Origin: Diplolepis rosae
Taxonomy: Eukaryota > Arthropoda > Insecta > Hymenoptera > Diplolepididae
DNA length: 64,000 nt
Assembly: GCA_030998225.1 (NCBI GenBank)
Contig: JAPYXD010000726.1
Span: forward strand, 682,001 to 746,000
Direction: 5' to 3'
Shown in pieces: positions 1 to 10,900 of the stretch. The position numbers and the translations under genes are program-made. The notes under the pieces were generated by a model that did no database searches, was not told the DNA's origin, and saw nothing but the letters and a program-made list of their open reading frames with translations. Within the stretch, counting starts at the first letter, position 1; the number at the start of each line of letters is the position of its first letter.

Positions 1-3000
1 TAAAATCGATCTTTCTGCAAACTTTATGGTCTAGGAAGACTCTATGATTTTTGGGCTCTTCAAGTATGTCCATATTGATTTTTTGGCTCCAACCCTTAAC
101 CACGACATGCAAGCCTACATGGCCATGTAGAGACGACTTTCACTAAAATTCATCTTTTTGCAAACTTTATGGTCTAGTAGGACTCTATGATTTTTGGACT
201 CTTCAAATCTGTCTATACCGATTTTTAGGCTACAACCCTTAACACCGAAATGCACCCCTACATGGCCATGTAGAGACGACTTTCACTAAAATTCATCTTT
301 TTTAAAACTTTATGGTCTAGGAAGACTCTATGATTTTTGGGCTCTTCAAATATGTCCATATTGATTTTTGGGCTCCAACCCTTAACATCGAAATGCACCC
401 CTACATGGCCATGTAGAGACGACTTTCACTAAAATTCATCTTTTTGCAAACTTTATGGTCTAGGAAGACTCTATGATTTTTGGGCTCTTCGAAAATACCC
501 AAATCGATTTTTGGGCTCCAACCCTTAACACCGAAATGAACCCGTACATGGCCATGTAGAGACGACTTTGACTAAAATTCATCTTTTTTAAAACTTTATG
601 GTCTAGGAAGACTCTATGATTTTTGGGCTCTCCGAAAATACCCATATCGATTATTGGGCTCCAACCCTTAACACCGAAATGCACCCCTACATGGCCATGT
701 AGAGACGACTTTCACTAAAATTGATCTTTCTACAAACTTTATGGTCTAGGAAGACTCTATGATTTTTGGGCTCTTCAAGTATGTCCATATTGTTTTTTTG
801 GCTCCAACCCTTAACTACGACATGCACCCCTACATGGCCATGTAGAGACGACTTTCACTAAAATTGATCTTTCTGCAAACTTTATGGTCTAGTAGGACTC
901 TATGATTTTTGGACTCTTCAAATCTGTCTATACCGATTTTTAGGCTCCAACCCTTATCACCAAAATGCACCCCTACATGGCCATGTAGAGACGACTTTGA
1001 TTAAAATTCATCTTTTTGCAAACTTTATGATCTGGGAAGAATCTATGATTTTTGGGCTCTCCGAAAATACCCTTATCGATTTTTGGGCTCCAATCCTTAA
1101 CACCGAAATGCACCCCTACATGGCCATGAAGAGACGTTTTTCACTAAAATTCATATTTTTGCAAACTTTATGGTCTGGGAAGAATCTATGATTTTTGGGC
1201 TCTCCGAAAATACCCATATCGATTTTTGGGCTCCAACCCTTAACACCGAAATGCACCCCTACATGGCCATGGAGAGACGTTTTTCACTAAAATTCATATT
1301 TTTGCAAACTTTATGGTCTGAGAAGAATCTATGATTTTTGGGCTCTCCGAAAATACCCATATCGATTTTTGGGCTCCAACCCTTAACACCGAAATGCACC
1401 CCTACATGGCCATGTAGAGACGACTTTCACTAAAATTCATCTTTTTGCAAACTTTATGGTCTAGGAAGACTCTATGATTTTTGGGCTCTTCGAAAATACC
1501 CAAATCGATTTTTGGGCTCCAACCCTTATCACCAAAATGCACCCCTACATGGCCATGTAGAGACGACATTGATTAAAATTCATCTTTTTGCAAACTTTAT
1601 GGTCTGGGAAGACTCTATGATTTTTGGGCTCTCCGAAAATACCCATATCGATTATTGGGCTCCAACCCTTAACACCGAAATGCACCCCTACATGGCCATG
1701 TAGAGACGACTTTCACTAAAATTCATCTTTTTGCAAACTTTATGGTCTGGGAAGACTCTATGATTTTTGGGCTCTCCGAAAATACCCAAATCGATTTTTG
1801 GGCTCCAACCCTTAACACCGAAATGAACCCGTACATGGCCATGTAGAGACGACTTTGACTAAAATTCATCTATTTTAAAACTTTATGGTCTAGGAAGAAT
1901 CTATGATTTTTGGGCTCTCCGAAAATACCCATATCGGTTTTTGGGCTCCATCCCTTAACACCGAAATGCACCCCTACATGGCCATGTGGAAACGACTTTC
2001 ACTAAAATTGATCTTTCTGCAAACTTTATGGTCTGGGAAGAATCTATGATTTTTGGGCTCTCCGAAAATACCCATATCGATTTTTGGGCTCCAACCCTTA
2101 ACACCGAAATGCACCCCTACATGGCCATGTAGAGACGACTTTCACTAAAATTGATCTTTCTACAAACTTTATGGTCTACGAAGAATCTATGATTTTTGGG
2201 CTCTCCGAAAATACCCATATCGATGTTTGGGCTCCAACCCTTAACACCGAAATGAACCCCTACATGGCCATGTAGAGACGACTTTGACTAAAATTGATCT
2301 TTCTGCAAACTTTATGGTCTAGTAGGACTCTATGATTTTTGGACTCTTCAAATCTGTCTATACCGATTTTTAGGCTCCAACCCTTATCACCAAAATGCAC
2401 CCCTACATGGCCATGTAGAGACGACTTTGATTAAAATTCATCTTTTTGCAAACTTTATGATCTGGGAAGAATCTATGATTTTTGGGCTCTCCGAAAATAC
2501 CCTTATCGATTTTTGGGCTCCAATCCTTAACACCGAAATGCACCCCTACATGGCCATGAAGAGACGTTTTTCACTAAAATTCATATTTTTGCAAACTTTA
2601 TGGTCTGGGAAGAATCTATGATTTTTGGGCTCTCCGAAAATACCCATATCGATTTTTGGGCTCCAACCCTTAACACCGAAATGCACCCCTACATGGCCAT
2701 GTAGAGACGACTTTCACTAAAATTCATCTTTTTGCAAACTTTATGGTCTAGGAGGACTCTATGATTTTTGGGCTCTTCGAAAATACCCATATCGATTTTT
2801 AGGCTCCAACCCTTAACATCGAAATGCACCCCTACATGGCCATGTAGAGACGACTTTCACTAAAATTCATCTTTTTTAAAACTTTATGGTCTAGGAAGAC
2901 TCTATGATTTTTGGGCTCTTCAAATATGTCCATATTGATTTTTGGGCTCCAACCCTTAACATCGAAATACACCCCTACATGGCCATGTAGAGACGACTTT

Positions 3001-4242
3001 CACTAAAATTGATCTTTTTACAAACTTTATGGTCTAGGAAGACTCTATGATTTTTGGGCTCTTCAAATATGTCCATATTGATTTTTGGGCTCCAACCCTT
3101 AACATCGAAATGCACCCCTACATGGCCATGTAGAGACGACTTTCACTAAAATTGATCTTTTTACAAACTTTATGGTCTAGGAAGACTCTATGATTTTTGG
3201 GCTCTTCGAAAATACCCATATCGATTTTTAGGCTCCAACCCTTAACACCGAAATGCACCCCTACATGGCCATGTAGAGACGACTTTCACTAAAATTCATC
3301 TTTTTGCAAACTTTATGGTCTAGTAGGACTCTATGATTTTTGGACTCTTCAAATCTGTCTATACCGATTTTTAGGCTCCAACCCTTATCACCAAAATGCA
3401 CCCCTACATGGCCATGTAGAGACGACTTTGATTAAAATTCATCTTTTTGCAAACTTTATGATCTGGGAAGAATCTATGATTTTTGGGCTCTCCGAAAATA
3501 CCCTTATCGATTATTGGGCTCCAACCCTTAACACCGAAATGCACCCCTACATGGCCATGGAGAGACGTTTTTCACTAAAATTCATATTTTTGCAAACTTT
3601 ATGGTCTGAGAAGAATCTATGATTTTTGGGCTCTCCGAAAATACCCATATCGATTTTTGGGCTCCAACCCTTAACACCGAAATGCACCCCTACATGGCCA
3701 TGTAGAGACGACTTTGACTAAAATTCATCTATTTTAAAACTTTATGGTCTAGGAAGACTCTATGATTTTTGGGCTCTCCGAAAATACCCATATCGATTAT
3801 TGGGCTCCAACACTTAACACCGAAATGCACCCCTACATGGCCATGTAGAGACGACTTTCACTAAAATTCATCTTTTTGCAAACTTTATGGTCTAGGAAGA
3901 CTCTATGATTTTTGGGCGCTTCGAAAATACCCAAATCGATTTTTGGGCTCCAACCCTTATCACCAAAATGCACCCCTACATGGCCATGTAGAGACGACTT
4001 TGATTAAAATTCATCTTTTTGCAAACTTTATGGTCTGGGAAGAATCTATGATTTTTGGGCTCTCCGAAAATACCCATATCGATTATTGGGCTCCAACCCT
4101 TAACACCGAAATGCACCCCTACATGGCCATGTAGAGACGACTTTCACTAAAATTGATCTTTCTACAAACTTTATGGTCTAGGAAGACTCTATGATTTTTG
4201 GGCTCTCCGAAAATACCCATATGCACCCCTGCATGGCCATGT
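1..4242 (-). repeat. SatA satellite array 1 (about 30 monomers of ~143 bp)
   Basis: A head-to-tail tandem array continues from the window edge. The palindrome-bearing box (CTACATGGCCATGTAG) recurs with starts near 118, 261, 403, 547 and 690, giving a period of 142-144 bp. I define the strand by the orientation of array 2, so this array reads on the minus strand. Each monomer has the palindrome, an A/T-rich 'ctaaaattcatcttttt' box and two 'gatttttgggctc' boxes 31 bp apart. The last monomer, near 4201-4242, has lost about 35 bp and marks the array edge. Open frames of 60-75 codons appear on both strands. Because 143 is not divisible by 3, each copy shifts frame, so these are not genes. Confidence 0.97.
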
Positions 4243-4545
4243 AAACGACCATGCTGAGAAAATTTCTTTAAAAGTTGTCCAAAATAATTCTTAATAACAA
4301 AAATATGAATCCAGAACCATAATAATATTAATAAAATGAATTGTAACTTTATACTGAAAGAATTGCATGTGTCATATTTTACATTATAACGTGACATATT
4401 TGGGAATAAGTCTGCTTCTATATTGACTCAAAAATGACAGGATTGGCACTCATGTTTGTTGTTTTGGCATAGCATCAGTTTCTCCTCATTTCTTTCATTT
4501 AAAAGTTATCGTTTGCCTTTCTTCTTGTTTAGTTTTTTTACATTT
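4243..4545. other. Unrecognised AT-rich spacer
   Basis: Single-copy-looking AT-rich sequence between SatA array 1 and the RepB repeats. I see no coding similarity, RNA gene or repeat in it. Confidence 0.5.
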
Positions 4546-4968
4546 CTGGTCAGAGTTCTGTTCCCCCCCGGAATAGTTCTACAAAAAAGCCCTATAAAAT
4601 TTTTCTCTCAAATCAAAATCCAAAAAGCTATGACACTTCAAAGTTACCTAAAAATTTTGAAAATCAATTTTTGAAAAGTTCCAAGAGTTCTGGTCAGAGT
4701 TCTGCCCCCCCCCCCCCCCCCCGGAATAGTTCTACAAAAAAGCCCTATAAAATTTTTCTCTCAAATCAAAATCCAAAAAGCTATGACACTTCAAAGTTAC
4801 CTAAAAATTTTGAAAATCAATTTTTGAAAAGTTCCAAGAGTTCTGGTCAGAGTTCTGTTCCCCTCCGGAATAGTTCTACAAAAAAGTCCCATAACATTTT
4901 TCTCTCAGGTCAAAACCTAAAAAGCTATGACACTTCAAAGTTGATCAAAAATTTATAAAATTAAGTGT
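4546..4968 (+). repeat. RepB tandem repeat, three copies of ~145-153 bp
   Basis: Three copies begin with 'ctggtcagagttctg' at 4546, 4690 and 4843. The first two are nearly identical over their ~145 bp apart from the length of a poly-C run, 7 C in copy 1 and about 18 in copy 2 (near 4705-4722). Copy 3 is more diverged. Diverged copies in the opposite orientation lie at 7251-7790. Open frames here are frame-shifted readings of the repeat and not genes. Confidence 0.9.
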
Positions 4969-5267
4969 TCTGTTATGATTTAGTTTTTCCAAAGTAGACT
5001 TTATTCCTAAAAATAATTCTGTTTTATTAATCATGACCTTTTTCTTAAAGAAATTGTGATCATCACAGATATAATTTACCAGTTATACGAAATAGTAATT
5101 CAAAGTTGATCAATTGCAGAGTATTTGCTTCACTTCAGTCCCCTCAGTTTTAATCAACCCCTCATGGAATGAAAGAAGCTACTTTCAAAAAATTCAAAAA
5201 ATCTCAAGTATTTTAGTTTCATGAACATAACCAAATTTACACATTTTTTATAAAAAAATCTGTTTAC
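4969..5267. other. Unrecognised AT-rich spacer
   Basis: No coding similarity or repeat structure was recognised in this stretch. Confidence 0.45.
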
Positions 5268-5289
5268 GCCAGCTTAACGTTAAGCTGGC
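5268..5289. repeat. 22-bp perfect palindrome
   Basis: The half-site GCCAGCTTAAC is followed immediately by its exact reverse complement, so the site is a perfect 22-bp dyad. A partial copy of its centre (cttaacgtta) recurs at about 5427. Similar flanking words (around 5311-5352 and 5461-5501) suggest a diverged direct duplication with an offset of about 150 bp. The 'agctggcac' word recurs near 5512 in front of 'ctcc', which links it to the GGAGGTG hairpin modules described below. Confidence 0.85.
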
Positions 5290-5640
5290 ACTACACACCA
5301 TACATTTAATAAAATGATTAAGCCAATTTATTTATGTACCATAATTCAAGGCTTATTTAAGGCTCTCGAAATATCATGTACCGGAAGTCGTAACATTATT
5401 TTTTCCAACATATATGTTGTGCTCGCTTAACGTTATGAAATATTTGAAAATCAATAGAACAAACTGATTAAGGCAATTCATTCTCATATCATAATTTAAG
5501 GATGTCTGATCAGCTGGCACCTCCACAACGGAATAGAACTATTTATTTTATGTGCCTCGGGGGCGTAAACTCGTTTTAACGCTACGGCTGAGAGTAGCGT
5601 AATGTTGTGTAAATATTACGATACAGAGGAATGTAATGTA

Positions 5641-6085
5641 AAAATTGAACTACGCATGCGCCTATTACGATACAGCGGAGCGTAATCTTATTCTTCTTCT
5701 TCTTCTTCTTCGCACAGAGTTGGCACCGTACTGACAAAGCCTTGTACATTTGAACTGCGCATGCGTCTATTACAATACGCTACTACTACACAAGATCGAG
5801 AAAATCAAAATGGCCGGAAGTATTCGCGAAATGTCAAGTGAGATGGGCGATAATCACGGCAATTTCGACCTTTTCAGATTGGATTCGAGTGTACGCATAA
5901 AAACTCGTATTTGCGCCGACGTCACATAAAATAGAATATGTGCCAATGCACACAATCCGGGTAATTACGAGACTCGCTTGAAATACTCGCAGGACTGATC
6001 GCGCCTCGGCTTCGATCTCCTGAAAGCATTGTCGCTCGTCACGAAATAACCCTCATTATGCGCCTAGGCACATAATATACTATTA
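5641..6085. mobile_element. Single arm of a foldback element (same family as 50422-51306)
   Basis: This stretch aligns throughout with the right arm of the foldback at 50894-51306. Shared landmarks are 'gcgcatgcg', a TTC-rich run, 'aaaatcaaaatggccgg', 'gtacgcataaaaactcgta', 'aatagaatatgtgccaatgc', and the terminus 'cctaggcacataatatacta'. Only one arm is clear; the opposite arm is missing or unrecognisably decayed. A (TTC)n tract lies at 5691-5711. Confidence 0.8.
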
Positions 6086-6166
6086 TGCCACATTTTTGGG
6101 CTAATTTTGGGCGGTAATGCCGATTTTTGGGCTCTTGTATTTTTCTCAAAAATTCAAATTTCAGGT

Positions 6167-6200
6167 GGAGGTGTTGATTGCAGTATCAGCTAACACCTCC
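6167..6200. repeat. Hairpin module, copy 1
   Basis: GGAGGTGTT (6167-6175) is mirrored by AACACCTCC (6192-6200). It is preceded by 'attcaaattt', as are the hairpins at 6572-6602 and 43382-43410, so it is a diverged member of the same module. Confidence 0.65.
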
Positions 6201-6261
6201 AGTAAATAAAAACCTTAAAGTTCAAAAAACTAACTATACCCGAATTTTGGAATATTTTTGG

Positions 6262-6480
6262 ACTCTTGAAATAACCCCTGCATGGTCATGTAGAGACGTC
6301 TTTAAACAAAAATCATCTTTTTGCAAACTTTATGGTCTAGGAATACTCTCTGATTTTTGGGCTCTTCGAAAATTTCTATATCGATTTTCGGGCTCGTTTA
6401 ACATCAAATCACACCTCTGCATGGCGATGCAGAGATAACTTTGAATAAAAATTATCTTTTTGAAAACTTTATCGTTGTTT
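6262..6480 (-). repeat. Diverged SatA monomers (about 1.5 copies)
   Basis: Recognisable SatA boxes occur in array-1 orientation: 'catggtcatgtagagacg', 'aaaatcatctttttgcaaac', 'tttatggtctagga' and 'gatttttgggctcttcgaaaa', followed by a second degraded palindrome box 'gcatggcgatgc'. The divergence is much higher than within either array, so this is an old isolated fragment. Any open frame across it is not a gene. Confidence 0.85.
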
Positions 6481-6534
6481 TCGGAAATTGGTTTTAGGTT
6501 ATTGCCACAGCCCAAAAAACCCAAAATTCTGATG

Positions 6535-6690
6535 CAGTTTATTTTTAATTTATTCAAATTTTTGTTTGGCTGAGGTGCTGGCTAGATTCAAGCTAGCACC
6601 TCCACAAGAAATTTTATTTTTCTGGAGAGAGTATTGGAGCCCAAAAAAAGCTTAAAATTTTAATGTCCGAAAAGGTGGCACCACCATTTT
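6535..6690 (+). repeat. Hairpin module, copy 2
   Basis: The segment shares 'cagtttatttttaattta', 'ttcaaatttttgt', a GAGGTGCT...AGCACCTC hairpin (6572-6602) and 'acaagaaattt' with 43344-43545 beside the right edge of array 2. Both also carry a downstream 'ggagccc' word and a 'ggtggcacca'-type ending. The alignment looks roughly 80% by eye. Confidence 0.75.
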
Positions 6691-6761
6691 TAATTTAAAA
6701 AGAAATAAAAGTTTTGCTAAATTGTGCTGAATTTGTGCTACATTGTTTTCATTTAAACATA

Positions 6762-6804
6762 ATTCATTCATTCATTCATTCATTCATTCATTCATTCATT
6801 CATT
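6762..6804. repeat. (ATTC)n microsatellite
   Basis: About ten uninterrupted tetranucleotide units followed by 'atttaaaca'. Confidence 0.97.
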
Positions 6805-7250
6805 TAAACATACATTTTCATTTAGTATCAGTACTTACCCTTCACACCTGTAAAATAATCGATGCCCAAGGACACATTGCTTCAAGAGCTAAGTAAAGTT
6901 GACAGCACTATAACATCAAATTAAGATGTCTCTTATTTTATATAATAAAAGGCTCATTTTATGGGGTATTGCCGAATTTCCGGTTTATCACATTTTTAGA
7001 AACATGTATGGTGTTTGTTACTTCAAGCGAGTAGTCTCACTCGAGGAAACGAACAAAAAATGTTTATTTCAAATTACCCCATTTACAGAATTTGAGGCTC
7101 ATTTCCGACTTGAAATAATCCTTTGAAACATTGTCTCACATTCAAAATTATAAAAGGGTAGTTAAGAGCAAAGGGCCAGAACGTTAATTATTTTCGCTAC
7201 TTCATTCACAAATGAATATACGAAATAAACGTACAAGATAGATCAAGATA
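6805..7250. other. Unrecognised AT-rich spacer
   Basis: Contains a 66-codon open frame on the plus strand (6926-7126) with no recognisable domain, codon signal or neighbour support. I do not call it a gene. Confidence 0.4.
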
Positions 7251-7790
7251 CAACTTTGAAGTGCTATAGATTTTTGGATTATGACCTGACCGAAAAATGT
7301 TATAGGGATTTTTTGTAGAACTATTCCGGGGGGAACAGAACTCTGACCAGAACACTTGGGACTTTTCAAAAATTGATTTTCAAAATTTTGGATCAACTTT
7401 AAAGTCCCACAACTTTTTGGGAATAAAAATTTTCAAAATTTAAGTTACACAGAACTCTAGAACTCTTGGAGTACTACAGAAATATATCGATAAAAAGTGA
7501 ATATGTAAAAAGTGGGGGGCTGGAATTTTTTTTTTGAAAGTTCACTGTGACCGGAAATTCACGGAACTATTCTCGAAAAGCGTCAGGAACTCTAGAATTA
7601 TGTTAAATCATCCCAGAACTCTGAAAAAAATTGAAATTTCTCGAAAGTGGGGGGGGGGGGGGCGTGAACTTAGCCCCCCATTTTGAAAATCTGATTTTTG
7701 AGGCATGTAAACCCCGGAACTGTTTTGAAAAACTATCAGGAACTCTAGAACAATACTAAAGGAGCTCAGAACTCTAAAAAAAAAGTTGTT
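7251..7790 (-). repeat. RepB repeats, inverted relative to 4546-4968
   Basis: The best copy (7251-7440) is the reverse complement of the RepB unit: 'actttgaagtg', 'ctatagatttttggatt', 'ttttttgtagaactattccg', 'gaacagaactctgaccagaa' and 'ttttcaaaaattgattttc'. More diverged units follow. 'ggaactattctcgaaaag' at 7563 and 'ggaactgttttgaaaaac' at 7716 are 153 bp apart, each followed by 'aggaactctagaa' and 'cagaactct'. A poly-G run lies near 7648-7662, equivalent to the poly-C run of the sense copies. Confidence 0.8.
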
Positions 7791-7923
7791 TTTATAATAG
7801 TGTGGGTACAGCTTCGGAGGCATGAATCTAAACTATAAAACAATCGAGCGAATGCCATTATTGTTAATGTCCTATGCTGTCAAAGCATTGTTTCTTGCGA
7901 AAATATCTCACCCTTCCTGGTGA

Positions 7924-10900
7924 TTTAAAGGGTTGAAGCCCAAAAATCGAAATAGACACATTTGAAGAGCCCAAAAATCATAGATTCTTCCCAGACCATA
8001 AAGTTTGCAGAAAGATCAATTTTAGTGAAAGTCGTCTCCACATGGCCATGTAGGGGTGTATTTCGGTGTTAAGGGTTGAAGCCCAAAAATTGAAATAGAC
8101 ACATTTGAAGAGCCCAAAAATCATAGAGTCTTCCTAGACCATAAAGTTTGTAGAAAGATCAATTTTAGTGAAAGTCGTCTCTACATGGCCATGTAGGGGT
8201 GCATTTCGTGGTTAAGGGTTGGAGCCCAAAAATCATAGAGTCTTCCTAGACCATAAAGTTTGCAGAAAGATCACTTTTGGTGAAAGTCGTCTCTACATGG
8301 CCATGTAGAGGTGCATTTCGGTGTTAAGGATTGGAGCCCAAAAATCGAAATAGACACATTTGAAGAGCCCAAAAATCATAGATTCATCCCAGACCATAAA
8401 GTTTGCAAAAAGATCACTTTTAGTGAAAGTCGTCTCTACATGGCCATGTAGGGGTGTATTTCGGTGTTAAGGGTTGGAGCCAAAAAATCCATATGGGTAT
8501 TTTCGAAGAGCCCAAAAATCATAGAGTCTTCCAAGACCATAAAGTTTGCAAAAAGATGAATTTTAGTCAAAGTCGTCTCTACATGGCCATGTAGGGGTGC
8601 ATTTCGGTGTTAACGGTTGGAGCCCAAAAATCGGTATAGACATATTTGAAGATCCCAAAAATCATAGAGTCCTACTAGACCATAAAGTTTGTAAAAAGAT
8701 CAATTTTAGTGAAAGTCGTCTCTACATGGCCATGTAGGGGTGAATTTCGGTGTTAAGGGTTGGAGCCCAAAAATCGATATGGACATATTTGAAGAGCCCA
8801 AAAATCATAGAGTCTTCCAAGACCATAAAGTTTGCAAAAAGACCAATTTTAGTGAAAGTCGTATCTACATGGCCATGTAGGGGTGTATTTCGGTGTTAAC
8901 GGTTGAAGCCTAAAAATCGGTATAGACACATTTGAAGAGCCCAAAAATCATAGAGTCCTACTAGACCATAAAGTTTGTAAAAAGATCAATTTTAGTGAAA
9001 GTCGTCTCTACATGGCCATGTAGGGGTGTATTTCGGTGTTAAGGGTTGGAGCCCAAAAATCGATATGGACATATTTGAAGAGCCCAAAAATCATAGAGTC
9101 CTACTAGACCATAAAGTTTGTAAAAAGATCAATTTTAGTGAAAGTCGTCTCTACATGGCCATGTAGGGGTGAATTTCGGTGTTAAGGGTTGGAGCCCAAA
9201 AATCGATATGGACATATTTGAAGAGCCCAAAAATCATAGAGTCCTACTAGACCATAAAGTTTGCAAAAAGATCACTTTTAGTGAAAGTCATCTCTACATG
9301 GCCATGTAGGGGTGTATTTCGGTGTTAACGGTTGGAGCCTAAAAATCGGTATAGACATATTTGAAGAGCCCAAAAATCATAGAGTCTTCCTAGACCATAA
9401 AGTTTGTAAAAAGATCAATTTTAGTGAAAGTCGTCTCTACATGGCCATGTAGGGGCGGATTTCGATGTTAAGGGTTGGAGCCCAAAAATCAATATGGACA
9501 TATTTGAAGAGCCCAAAAATCATAGAGTCTTCCAAGACCATAAAGTTTGTAAAAAGATGAATTTTAGTCAAAGTCGTCTCTGCATGGCCATGTAGGGGTG
9601 CATTTCGGTGTTAACGGTTAGAGCCCAAAAATCGATATGGGTATTTTCGGAGAGCCCAAAAATCATAGATTCTTCCCAGACCATAAAGTTTGTAAAAAGA
9701 TCAATTTTAGTGAAAGTCGTCTATACACGGCCATGTAGGGGTGCATTTCGATGTTAAGGGTTGGAGCCTAAAAATCGATATGGGTATTTTCGAAGAGCCC
9801 AAAAATCATAGAGTCTTCCTAGACCATAAAGTTTGTAAAAAGATCAATTTTAGTGAAAGTCGTCTCTACATGGCCATGTAGGGGTGTATTTCGATGTTAA
9901 GGGTTGGAGCCCAAAAATCAATATGGACATATTTGAAGAGCCCAAAAATCATAGAGTCTTCCTAGACCATAAAGTTTTAAAAAAGATGAATTTTAGTGAA
10001 AGTCGTCTCTACATGGCCATGTAGGGGTGCATTTCGGTGTTAAGGGTTGGAGCCCAAAAATCGGTATGAGTTTTTTCGGAGAGCCCAAAAATCATAGATT
10101 CTTCCCAGACCATAAAGTTTGTAAAAATATGAATTTTTGTGAAAGTCGTCTATACCGGGCCATGTAGGGGTGCATTTCGATGTTAAGGGTTGGAGCCTAA
10201 AAATCGATATGGGTATTTTCGAAGAGCCCAAAAATCATAGAGTCTTCCTAGACCATAAAGTTTGTAAAAAGATCAATTTTAGTGAAAGTCGTCTCTACAT
10301 GGCCATGTAGGGGTGTATTTCGATGTTAAGGGTTGGAGCCCAAAAATCAATATGGACATATTTGAAGAGCCCAAAAATCATAGAGTCCTACTAGACCATA
10401 AAGTTTGTAAAAAGATCAATTTTAGTGAAAGTCGTCTCCACATGGCCATGTAGGGGTGTATTTCGGTGATAAGGGTTTGAGCCTAAAAATCGGTATAGAC
10501 TTATTTGAAGAGTCCAAAAATCATAGAGTCCTACTAGACCATAAAGTTTGTAAAAAGATCAATTTTAGTAAAAGTCGTTTCTACATGGCCATGTAGGGGT
10601 GTATTTCGTGGTTAAGGGTTGGAGCCCAAAAATCGGTATGGGTATTTTCCTAGAGCCCAAAAATCATAGATTCTTCCCAGACCATAAAGTTTGAAAAGCG
10701 ATCAATTTTAGTGAAAGTCGTCTCTACATGGCCATGTAGGGGTGTATTTCGGTGTTAAGGGTTGGAGCCCAAAAATCGAAATAGACACATTTGAAGAGCC
10801 CAAAAATCATAGATTCATCCCAGACCATAAAGTTTGCAAAAAGATCACTTTTAGTGAAAGTCGTCTCTACATGGCCATGTAGGGGGGGGTGTCGGTGTTA

